Part shown: one piece after another, positions 18,001 to 26,800 of the stretch | Position numbering within the stretch: the stretch's first letter is position 1 | Layout of the letters: the number at the start of each line of letters is the position of its first letter | NCBI GenBank assembly: GCA_030656075.1 | Contig: JAUSOT010000133.1 | Span: 1-32,477, forward strand | DNA from: Candidatus Cloacimonadales bacterium | GTDB taxonomy: Bacteria; Cloacimonadota; Cloacimonadia; Cloacimonadales; TCS61 | DNA length: 32,477 nucleotides | Direction of reading: 5' to 3' | Translations under genes and position numbers: made by a program | Notes under the pieces: model-generated | What the model saw: only the letters and a program-made list of their open reading frames with translations | Databases searched by the model: none | What the model was told of the DNA's origin: nothing

Positions 18001-18531
18001 GTGGTGGATTTTGGAAATTCCCAGAAACAGGTATGCTCCTGATCCCCAAAGCTTATCTTTTATCAGATGTGTAGAAAAATTATAACTTGAATATCCATAA
18101 TTTGTATATTGACCTATTAAAAATGATATTTCATCAACAATTGTATTCGGTTGCCAATCTATAACTTGCAGATTGCAATAACGTGAAACTTGGTTTCCTG
18201 CGATCTGAGTAAGATTAATATTTGCAACAAAATAAAGAGTATTGAAGAGCCTGACAAAATGAATTTTGTGGTATTGATAATTTTCTGTTATTGCGTAATC
18301 TCTTGAATCTAAAATTGTGCCGGATTGATTATATACAACAATGCGGAATATGTCGCTATTTGTATATGTGATTACAATTTCATCTGAACCATTATTATCC
18401 AGGTCAAATAGAAGAATTTGTTTAAGTTCATCCTGCGGATCGTATTTTGGGAGATCGAATTGATACTGAAATGAAACAGTACAAAATAACTGCCCTAGTA
18501 ACAACAAAAAAAATACAGCCAGAGCTTTCAT
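15043..18531 (-). CDS. Secreted multidomain protein: three PKD domains, right-handed beta-helix region, C-terminal FlgD-like/sorting domain
   Basis: Signal peptide 'MKALAVFFLLLLGQLFCTVSF' preceded by GGAGG, so 18531 is the likelier start than 18561. Three 'SWEWDxxxDGxIDSxxQNPxWxY' PKD repeats. 'GGAIYFDD..GGAIYLDA..GGAVYCYN' beta-helix. C-terminal 'LGNYPNPFNPSTTIAF...SSGIYYYSL'. Confidence 0.9.
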   Translation of the reverse strand: MKALAVFFLLLLGQLFCTVSFQYQFDLPKYDPQDELKQILLFDLDNNGSDEIVITYTNSDIFRIVVYNQSGTILDSRDYAITENYQYHKIHFVRLFNTLYFVANINLTQIAGNQVSRYCNLQVIDWQPNTIVDEISFLIGQYTNYGYSSYNFSTHLIKDKLWGSGAYLFLGISKIHHWGDEFDSGSSYLSRLYQILFNGYSLSLMNEFDDNGTSVRFIDNSTFYSSGYHSSSSSVGMGQAWDGSRAYYVKELSYFNSNPVQTVFSASGNFSGDYMSNTIYNHYPGGFRLLKQYNDPWNYGYPFYFYRIDSDGNSYVFANYDQNSNAQLWESDFSELRNLGYGTELSSTINTNQGNQFVLYFGSKYPDLYYLEIRDLISGEYVIAEEAPFLPITILKNENDDNLYFISSNSGCDVYVTDPISFPSIIPHFTCSDTLSYSPFIADFTDHSFGNISTWEWDFNNDGIIDSYDQNPEWTFYQTGYYSVSLTISDGTNSETIIKDNLIRVLPPEASFTLNTAYGVVPLAVSFTDASIENVVSWEWDFENDGVIDSNDQNPTWIYDDIGIYSVSLTVSDGTNNDTYLLEDCIEILPFILEFDSDPHVGWIPVIISFEDLTEGIIDSWEWDLDGDGNIDSYEQNPEWTYNEIGWYDISLTVTNSFDSQTLTKENFIHTLFVHTGAISENTLWDVDTVSVMSSIIIEEDATLTISPGVTVLLPISCTIDIRGNIIAEGTENDSIYFIPYNSTWWKSIIFDYTPEDADSTIFKFCSFQYSVAFSHSNNNPTRGGAIYFDDFSKAKISNSSFIGNEAEQGGAIYLDATSPVIDNCTFYDNLADEGGAVYCYNSLTEFNNCKILSNRSDWGAIYLRYSRNSIKNTIFANNLSDYGGGLYSYHLNPQITNCVFWNNDAVYYNLGASIYLCESYPTIKNSVFWHSIPGNATGQIYLADDECLPIFDYCNIQSGFNSFSGNGSINYPDSLFTNNIDENPEFQAPTVTIGLTNEVWDADWMLTTSSPCIDAGNPDPVYNDPEDFQNPGLAFYPALGTITNDMGVYGGPNTAGWYFTGIKDYEIKIPPDHDILGNYPNPFNPSTTIAFSSEFCDQEVTIKIFNIKGQIVQELKPGIYSNIVIWDGNDLIGKPVSSGIYYYSLFVNRKNIASQKCLLIK

Positions 18532-18722
18532 TTCGCCTCCTTTGTATAAAGCCAAATACATGAACTTAATTAAAATACGTCAAATAGTTTTTTTGAAAGA
18601 GATTTCATAATTCAATTATCCATCTACATCTTTTTTCTTTACACATTATCTTGGTTGACAATTTCATGCCCGCCAATAAATTAAATGATTGAAATAAATT
18701 GATTTGAGGATAAATAAGTGGA

Positions 18723-19004
18723 ATGATGAAGAAAAATGAAATAATAGCATTACTGGATATGAATAAGAAGGAAATTCAGGATCGATTTCATGTTACCAAA
18801 ATAGGGTTATTTGGATCTTATGCTAACGACATGGAAAACGATGGAAGTGATATCGATATAATTGTGGATGGGAAAAAGATATTAGACGAGGAATTGAGAA
18901 TATTTTTAGAAAGTAAATTTCATAAAAAGGTAGATATCGTGAAAAGAGAAACCCTCTATCATTTTATGAAATTTTTAATTGATGAAGAAGCAATTTATGT
19001 ATAA
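18723..19004 (+). CDS. mntA: MntA-type nucleotidyltransferase antitoxin
   Basis: 'KIGLFGSYANDMENDGSDIDIIVDG', GSYx(n)SDIDI motif. Overlaps the following HepT ORF. Confidence 0.85.
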   Translation: MMKKNEIIALLDMNKKEIQDRFHVTKIGLFGSYANDMENDGSDIDIIVDGKKILDEELRIFLESKFHKKVDIVKRETLYHFMKFLIDEEAIYV

Positions 19005-19449
19005 AAAAGATACTGGTTTCCTGTTGGCAATTTTAAAAATGTGTGATGATATAGAAAGTTATAAAATTGAATATAAAGATTTGAATAAATTACTTAAAAC
19101 ACGAATCGGACAAAATGCCTGTTTAATGAATATCTCGCAAATCGGAGAATATTCCGGTAAATTAAGCCAAGAATTTACAGACGAATTTTGTGATGTTGAA
19201 TGGAAAAAAATCAAGTTTCTGAGAAATATAATAATACATGACTACCTGGGTGTTGATCTTGAGAAAATCAAAATGATCATAAAAACTAACGTTCCTGAAT
19301 TAGTGAATGATATTATGGTCATACTGAAAAAATTATTAATTTCCGGAAGAATAAACGAACAATTACTTTCAGCCAGTTCGAAAGATTTTAAGACAATTTC
19401 ATTTATTAAATTTGGAATTACTTTAAGAGGAAACAATGATCAGCAGTAA
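18997..19449 (+). CDS. hepT: HepT-like (DUF86) HEPN RNase toxin
   Basis: 'LRNIIIHDYLGVD' carries the Rx4HxY motif of HepT. ATG at 18997 sits inside the MNT stop region; the ORF track start is 18979. Confidence 0.85.
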   Translation: MYKKDTGFLLAILKMCDDIESYKIEYKDLNKLLKTRIGQNACLMNISQIGEYSGKLSQEFTDEFCDVEWKKIKFLRNIIIHDYLGVDLEKIKMIIKTNVPELVNDIMVILKKLLISGRINEQLLSASSKDFKTISFIKFGITLRGNNDQQ

Positions 19450-22204
19450 AGAAATCAGAAAGCAGTTTATAGAATTTTTTGAAAGCAAGCAGCACAAAGC
19501 TGTTCCGTCCGCTCCAGTCATACCGATCGATGATCCGACCTTGCTGTTTACGAATGCCGGTATGAACCAGTTCAAAAATATTTTTCTGGGGCAGGTGGAG
19601 CCAAAATATCCAAGGATTGTGAACACTCAAAAATGCATTCGGGCTGGCGGCAAACATAACGATCTGGACGAAGTGGGCAGAGACGGCTATCATCACACTT
19701 TCTTTGAAATGCTGGGCAATTGGAGTTTTGGAGATTACTACAAAAAAGAAGCTATCAGCTGGGCTTGGGAATTGCTGACAGGAGTTTGGAAATTTCCGAA
19801 AGAGTTGCTTTATGCAACCGTTCACACATCCGATCAAGAAGCTTATGATTTTTGGAAATCGGAAACCGATATCGATCCGGAACATATTGAATATCACGAC
19901 GATAAAGATAATTTCTGGGAAATGGGAAATACCGGACCTTGCGGTCCTTGCTCGGAAATTCACATCGATCGCGGCAGCGAATTCTGCAATTTGCAGCACG
20001 ACCCGAATCATGTTTGCAAAGTGAACGGCGATTGTCATCGCTACATCGAACTCTGGAATCTGGTTTTCATTCAGTTCAATCGGGATGAGAACGGGGAATT
20101 GCACCATCTTAAAAATAAACACGTCGATACCGGCGCCGGTTTTGAACGCATCTGCCAGATTCTGCAAAATAAAAAATCCAACTACGATACCGATCTTTTT
20201 GTTCCGATCATTGAAGAAATTGCACGTATTTCCGGAGTGAAATATTCTAAAGATGAACGCGGCACTTCCCATCGCGTCATCGCCGATCATGTTCGCGCTC
20301 TCAGTTTTGCCCTGGCTGATGGCGGCTTGCCTTCCAACGAAGGACGCGGTTATGTGCTACGCCGTATTTTGCGCCGGGCGGCCCGGCATGGTCATTTACT
20401 GGGTTTGAAAGAACCATTTCTGCATGAACTGGTAGATACTGTTATCAAGGTGATGGGAGATCACTTCCATGAATTGAAGGAAAAGCGTACTCACATCAAA
20501 ATGATCATCAAAGCTGAAGAAAAAAGATTTAATGAAACTTTGGATAATGGACTGGCACGATATACGGAGGTTTTAACAGCATCTTCTCAGAAAGCTATTC
20601 GAGTTATTAATTTATTACCAGTAGATATGAGAGAAAAAGATAAAATTTCTGACGAATTAAAAAATCTTAATTTCAAAGAATTATCTAAAATAACGACTAA
20701 TCTACTTACGAAAGGAAAAATTAATCAAACAACTATCAATGATATTACTTCAATTTCAGGATCAGACGCTTTCCAACTTTACGACACTTACGGCTTTCCA
20801 CTCGATTTGACCAAAATCATGGCGGAAGAAAAAGGCTTGAGCGTGGATGAAGCAGGCTTCCAAAAAGAAATGGAAAAACAGAAAACCAGAGCCAGGGAAG
20901 CTAATAAATTCGATATGGGAACCAGTCAAATGGAGAAACTGGGACTGAGTTCATCCGTTGTAACCAGGTTCTCCGGTTATGATAAAAACTATCTTCATAC
21001 CCGCATGATCAAGCATTTCGTCGATGATGAGCAGGGTGTTATCATCGTGCTGGAGGAAACGCCATTTTACGCTGAATCGGGCGGGCAGGTGTCGGATACT
21101 GGTGAGATTTATAATGAAAATTTCAGAGCAAAAATACATGAAGTTCAAAAAGAAAATGAAGTGTTCTTCCATTTTGGCAAGCTGCTTTCCGGAGAAATAA
21201 TATCGGATGAAGTTACGGCAAAGATCGATCCAGAAAGACGCAAAAACATTGCCCGTAATCATACCGCAACTCACCTTCTGCATAAAGCTTTGCGCGATAT
21301 TCTGGGGGATCATGTTCAGCAAAAAGGTTCCCTGGTTCATCCCGATCATCTGCGTTTCGATTTCACCCATTTTCAGCAGGTGAGCAACCTTGAACTGGAT
21401 ATGGTGGAACGTGCCGTGAATGAAAAAATCAGGGATTGCCTCAATTTGAACATCCAAATTCAACGAATCGAAGAAACCAGAAAATCGGGCGCAATGGCTT
21501 TGTTCGGTGAAAAATACGACGAAAATGTGCGGGTTGTTTCTATCGGCGATTATTCCAAAGAATTGTGTGGCGGAACGCATCTCAACTTCACCGGTGAGAT
21601 TGGATTTTTCAAAATAACCTCCGAATCTTCCATTGCAGCCGGAATCCGCCGGATTGAAGCTATCACCGGCATTCAGGCTGAGAAATACGTGAAAGTTCTG
21701 GAAGATGAAATCGATCAAATTGGCCGGCATTTAAATGCTCCGTCGGCTACCGTGCTGGAAAAGATCGAGAAAATGATCTCGGAAAATAAGAAGCTGCATG
21801 TTCAACTTAAAGCCGTTCGCGTCAAATCGGCCGGCAGCGCTTTGGATCAGATGATCGAAAGAGCAGCAGAAGTGAATGGCATTAAAGTTGTCGTTGCCAG
21901 AGTTAACGTTCCCAATCCTGGTATAATGCGGCAATTGGGCGATCAACTAAAGGATAAATTAAAATCCGGCATTGGCGTGCTTTTCGCCGAAATCGATGGG
22001 AAAGTATCTATTTTAACGATAGTAACCAAAGACTTAATCAATAAGTATCATGCTGGAAAAATTACTGGAAAAGTTGCAGAACTGGTTGGCGGCAAAGGCG
22101 GTGGCAGACCGGATATGGCAATGGCCGGCGGAAAAGATGTGGCAAAAATCCCGGAAGCAATGAAGCAGGTTGCAGAGATTGTTAAAGAATTGAAGCAGGA
22201 TTAA
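19436..22204 (+). CDS. alaS: Alanine--tRNA ligase
   Basis: 'FTNAGMNQFKNIFLGQ', 'CIRAGGKHNDLDEVGRDGYHHTFFEMLGNWSFGDYYK', 'HTATHLLHKAL', 'CGGTHLNFTGEIG', C-terminal 'GGKGGGRPDMAMAGGKD'. Confidence 0.97.
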   Translation: MISSKEIRKQFIEFFESKQHKAVPSAPVIPIDDPTLLFTNAGMNQFKNIFLGQVEPKYPRIVNTQKCIRAGGKHNDLDEVGRDGYHHTFFEMLGNWSFGDYYKKEAISWAWELLTGVWKFPKELLYATVHTSDQEAYDFWKSETDIDPEHIEYHDDKDNFWEMGNTGPCGPCSEIHIDRGSEFCNLQHDPNHVCKVNGDCHRYIELWNLVFIQFNRDENGELHHLKNKHVDTGAGFERICQILQNKKSNYDTDLFVPIIEEIARISGVKYSKDERGTSHRVIADHVRALSFALADGGLPSNEGRGYVLRRILRRAARHGHLLGLKEPFLHELVDTVIKVMGDHFHELKEKRTHIKMIIKAEEKRFNETLDNGLARYTEVLTASSQKAIRVINLLPVDMREKDKISDELKNLNFKELSKITTNLLTKGKINQTTINDITSISGSDAFQLYDTYGFPLDLTKIMAEEKGLSVDEAGFQKEMEKQKTRAREANKFDMGTSQMEKLGLSSSVVTRFSGYDKNYLHTRMIKHFVDDEQGVIIVLEETPFYAESGGQVSDTGEIYNENFRAKIHEVQKENEVFFHFGKLLSGEIISDEVTAKIDPERRKNIARNHTATHLLHKALRDILGDHVQQKGSLVHPDHLRFDFTHFQQVSNLELDMVERAVNEKIRDCLNLNIQIQRIEETRKSGAMALFGEKYDENVRVVSIGDYSKELCGGTHLNFTGEIGFFKITSESSIAAGIRRIEAITGIQAEKYVKVLEDEIDQIGRHLNAPSATVLEKIEKMISENKKLHVQLKAVRVKSAGSALDQMIERAAEVNGIKVVVARVNVPNPGIMRQLGDQLKDKLKSGIGVLFAEIDGKVSILTIVTKDLINKYHAGKITGKVAELVGGKGGGRPDMAMAGGKDVAKIPEAMKQVAEIVKELKQD

Positions 22205-22233
22205 CAGGATTAAAAAAGATTTTCAGGATGAGA
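22192..22233. repeat. Left arm of inverted repeat flanking the GxxExxY gene
   Basis: GAAGCAGGATTAACAGGATTAAAAAAGATTTTCAGGATGAGA. Matches the reverse complement of 22618-22658. Confidence 0.9.
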
Positions 22234-22237
22234 CTGA

Positions 22238-22603
22238 ATGTTCGAAGATGACAAATTGACTTATAAAATCATTGGTTGTGCCATGAAAGTTCACAACGCT
22301 TTGGGTTGCGGTTTTCAAGAGGTTATTTATCAAAGATGTCTGGCAAAAGAGTTCGAAAATGCAGGATTATCTTATGAACGAGAAAAAGAGATGGAAATTT
22401 ATTACAATAATGAAATGGTAGGTACACGAAGAATAGATTTTTTTGTAGAAGACAAAGTTATTGTCGAATTAAAAGCATTAGCAAAGCTGGATGATGTACA
22501 CTTAGTTCAAGGGAAGAATTATCTAAAAGTCTTTAACCTTGAAGTTGGCTTACTAATAAATTTTGGTTCAACGAGTTTAGAGACAAAACGTCTGTTCAAA
22601 TGA
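22238..22603 (+). CDS. GxxExxY family protein (predicted PD-(D/E)XK-like fold)
   Basis: 'VHNALGCGFQEVIYQRCLAKEFENAGLSYEREKEMEIYY...RRIDFFVEDKVIVELKAL', containing GFQEVIY (GxxExxY). Confidence 0.93.
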   Translation: MFEDDKLTYKIIGCAMKVHNALGCGFQEVIYQRCLAKEFENAGLSYEREKEMEIYYNNEMVGTRRIDFFVEDKVIVELKALAKLDDVHLVQGKNYLKVFNLEVGLLINFGSTSLETKRLFK

Positions 22604-22617
22604 AAACAAAATCCTTC

Positions 22618-22658
22618 TCTCATCCTGCAAATCCTACAAATCCTGACAATCCTGCTTC
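22618..22658. repeat. Right arm of inverted repeat flanking the GxxExxY gene
   Basis: Reverse complement GAAGCAGGATTGTCAGGATTTGTAGGATTTGCAGGATGAGA. Confidence 0.9.
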
Positions 22659-22664
22659 CGACAA

Positions 22665-23651
22665 ATGAAAATTCTCCTCATCCGGCTCAGTTCTCTCGGT
22701 GATATCGTTCTCACTCAATCAGTTGCAGCAGCTTTGCGGAAGAAGTATCCGAATGCGGAAATCCATTTCATCACCAAGAAAGCTTTTGTACCGATCGTCG
22801 AAGCTTTTGGATGCATTGATCAAATCCATGTCTGGGGAGAATACAAATCATTTTCCAAACTGAGAAAACTGGCAAAAAACAGATTTGATCTGGTGATCGA
22901 CCTGCATAATAAATTCAATACATTTCTTATCAAAAAGATCGTAAATGGCAAAAATACGGCAACTTATAACAAACATCATCATTTACGCTGGAAAATCGTG
23001 CAGCACCAAACCAACCAATCAATTTCTTCGACAGTTGAACTGTATTTTTCAGCTCTGAAAAAAGCTGGAATTGAAGCGGAAATTTCAAATCCTGAACTTT
23101 ACCCCAAAAATGAATTGAACGAAAAGTTGGCGGATTTATTTGAAACAAATAAACACAACGTTGCTATCTTTCCGGGAGCGCTGCATAAAACCAAACAATA
23201 TCCAACAGAGCAACTGGCAGAAATGATCAATTCGTTGGATGAGAAATTTAACATTTTCCTGCTGGGTTCTGCAGCGGAGAAAAATCTGATCTCTGATCTC
23301 CGGAAACTGCTGAATCGTCCAATCATCAATTTTGTAGGAAAATTGAATATTGCCGAACTGATCAGTTTTATGCAAAAAGCTGATGCAGTCATTTCCAACG
23401 ACAGCGGACCGATGCACATTGCTGCTGCTCTGCAAAAACCTCAAATCGCCATTTTCGGTGCTACAAATCCCCGTTTGGGATTCGCTCCACTCAATAAGAA
23501 AGCTATTGTCCTGATAGCAGATCTGGCTTGTCAACCCTGCTCTCTGCATGGCGGAAAAAATTGTCCGTTGACTCATTTCAATTGCATGCAGAGCATTTCA
23601 CCGCAAAAGATTAAAACCGAACTTCTAAGGATTCTTTCAGAAAAAAAATGA
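22665..23651 (+). CDS. Glycosyltransferase family 9 (heptosyltransferase-like)
   Basis: 'MKILLIRLSSLGDIVLTQSVAAALRKKYPNAEIHFITKK', 'AVISNDSGPMHIAAAL', 'IAIFGATNPRLGFAP'. Confidence 0.9.
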   Translation: MKILLIRLSSLGDIVLTQSVAAALRKKYPNAEIHFITKKAFVPIVEAFGCIDQIHVWGEYKSFSKLRKLAKNRFDLVIDLHNKFNTFLIKKIVNGKNTATYNKHHHLRWKIVQHQTNQSISSTVELYFSALKKAGIEAEISNPELYPKNELNEKLADLFETNKHNVAIFPGALHKTKQYPTEQLAEMINSLDEKFNIFLLGSAAEKNLISDLRKLLNRPIINFVGKLNIAELISFMQKADAVISNDSGPMHIAAALQKPQIAIFGATNPRLGFAPLNKKAIVLIADLACQPCSLHGGKNCPLTHFNCMQSISPQKIKTELLRILSEKK

Positions 23652-23824
23652 ATTTCAACTTCTTTGCACCACAAACTAATCTATAAACAATCAACTGTCA
23701 CTTTTTTTTACACACAGAAAAACTTAGTTGACAAATATATAGCTCAAAACATTTTATTTTTCCTGATTTTATTGGTAAAGGGGTTGTTTATGGTTTACCG
23801 GAATTTGCGGAAGAGGAGTAAACT

Positions 23825-26800
23825 ATGGAAGATCGAATAGTTCAGATGCTCTCAAATTTTATCACTAATGACCAGACTTTAGTTCTCAATATTTATACCA
23901 AACTCCAGCACAAACAAAGCAAAATTATAGAGATTGTGGGCGAACCTGGTTCCGGAAAAACTTTTTTCTTCCGGCAACTGCTGGAGAAACTCAGTATGGA
24001 AAATAAGGAAGCAGAGTATTGTATTCCGCAGCTTTTTCGTTTCAATCAGTTTGAAGAAATTGTACAGCTTACAACCGATATAAATAAAAGCGATTTTAAC
24101 GAACTTATTGCCGAAGCTGAAAAATTAGGGATTAAGCAGAAATATGATCTCTTCTATTTTCTCACCGAGAAAATGACTGAGAGAAAAATCTTGAAGCCCA
24201 AAACTATTATCCTTTATGAAACCTCCGGCCTCGATCAATACTCTTTGGATTTCATTCAATATCTGGTGCAATATTCCGAAGATGTTCCCATTCAATTTGT
24301 GCTTTTCACCTGTAGAAAAACTTTTTCTTTTTCCGAAAAGGTCATTATTCCCAAACCTACTCAGGAGAATCTGCAGAAAATATTATCAAACTTATTCCCG
24401 GACAGCAAAAATGATTATTATTCCGAAAGCGAAATCCTAGAAAATATTACGAAAGGAAACATGGCAACCATTAGCTATGTTTTATTTCATTCCATTAAAA
24501 GCGATAAAAAGAAAATTGATTTCTCCGCATTTCTGGATAAAAAACTCAGTATTAAGAACATAATTCGTAATAATATCGAAACTTTTAATGAAAAACAGCA
24601 AACGTTGTATTACACGATATTGTTGTTGGATACGTTTGCCTCGGATAGCACGTTAAAGAAAATTTTTGGACAGACTGCCTTTACAAAAGATTTGAATTTT
24701 CTTAAAAAACAGAGCATAATTTATATGCTGAACGGCAAATACCATTCCAAAAAAACGGTTTACGGAAAAGATTTTTTTGCCAAACTAAGTGCCAAAAAAC
24801 AGGATGAGATTTATCAGAACGTGTCTAAAGTATTAACTCCTGAACACCTTGATGATCTGCGGATCTCGATTAAAAAATATGATCCTGACACGATCCTGAG
24901 AATAGTGAATAGAATTTCAAAGCTGTTTGATTATGATGCAAATGTAAAACTTTATAAGCTTTTAATGGAAATGCAAATTTCTCTCCCTGAGCAGGCGGAT
25001 GCAATAAAAAATCTGGGGAAAGCTTATCATAACCTGGGAAAATATGACATTGCTTCCGAATATTATCGGCGCGCTTTACGAATTTGCGTGGAAAATAACC
25101 TGCCTCTGGATGAAATTGTGATGGAGCTGGCAAGGAGTTTGAAAAAAGTAGGTTCATCAGCTTACGCTCTGGAAATTATTAAAAAATACACTCCTGAACC
25201 GAAAGATAAAATTGTGGAATATCCTCTCCTTCTTCTAAAAATTGAAATATTGATGGATTTGGAAGAATTTGATGATGCCAAGGATCTGATCGATAAAGTT
25301 TATCGTATTGCCGATCAAAACAAAGATGAACAAACCCGTTATAACATTATGGCCGAATGTAGAAAATTAAGAGGAAAAATTTATTATTTTTTGAATGACT
25401 GGGTCAAAGCAGAATCCGAATTTAACGAATCAGAAAAATTTTATCTGAAAGTGAACAATCTCGAAGGTCTTTCTGCCATTTACAATAATCTCGGTGCTCT
25501 GGCCAGCTATCGGGGTGAAAGCAAAGTTGCCGAAACTTTGATGTTGAAAAGCCTGAATTTAGATAAACAAAGGTATAATCTTAATGGCGTTTCAGTTAGC
25601 TACAACAACATGGGCAGCATGTTCGAAGATACCAGTGATTATAAGAAATGTCTAAAATACTTTAATGAAGCCATCCGTATTCAAAAACTGCTGGGTGGCA
25701 GAACGGTAATTGCTAACTTGTACAACAATATTGGAATCACCTACATGAATAATGCCGAATATGACAAAGCAGAAGAATCTTATCGGTCGTCTTTGAAGAT
25801 CGGCATAGAATTCAATCTGTACATTATTGTTGTTTCCAGCTATAGTTCTCTGGGAGCCATGTATTTCCGGGCCGGTGATTTTACCAAGGCGATCGATTAT
25901 TATGAACGGGCCGTAAAAAAATCCAAAGAGCATAATCTGACTGAAGGATTGTGTCAAAATTATAACAATATAGGCGAGCTGTTTGAAAAACGGGGAGAAT
26001 ACAATCTTGCTTATGATTTTTATTTGAAATCCAAGGAACTTCTTCCCGTGATATCAAATGATTTTCTCAGAGCTGAGTTATTTGGAAACCTGGGTAGTGT
26101 GCTCACTCAACTGCATCAGTTCAAGGAAGCTTATGCCTATCTGGTGGAAAGCTCAGATTACTTCAAGAGTTTAGATGCCAAAGATAAAATTTTGGAAGGC
26201 GCTCAAAAACACGCCATCTTCTTTATCAGCACCAGGAATTTTGAAAGTGCAAATTACTATCTGGACCAGGCTTTGAAGTTAGCCGAAGAATTGGAAAACG
26301 AATTCCAGATCGGAAAATGCTATTACATCCGCGCTCTTATGGAAAAAGATGAAACCGATAAAGCCTTGGATCTATTGAAGAAAGCCAAAGAAAAATTTGT
26401 GAAAACCAACAACAATTTCGAACTCGCCATGGCAAATTTTGAGTATGCTGAATTGCTGCTTATAAAAGAAGATTGGGAACAGGCACTGCAAATTTTGAAT
26501 GATAATAAAAAAATCATTCAAAAATTTGAAGCGATAAAATTCCTGGAAAAAAATGATATCCTGATCCAGAAAATCAATACAAAATATGAAAAAGAACTGA
26601 AAGAATCTAAAGTTCAGGAATCGATGCTGAATAAATTTTACGAGATCACACAGCAGCTCAACGTTATTACCGATTTTGATATTCTGCTGGAAATAGCCTT
26701 GGATAAGTTAGTGGATTTTGCCGAAGCAGACAGCGGAATTTTCGCCCTTTATAATAACAAACAGTTAAAAGATTCATGGGATTATTTGTTATTGAATAAC

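Noticed and set aside
20951-21730. 259-aa minus ORF within alaS as an overlapping gene
   Set aside because: Lies opposite conserved AlaRS catalytic/editing-domain sequence and shows no independent protein family signal.
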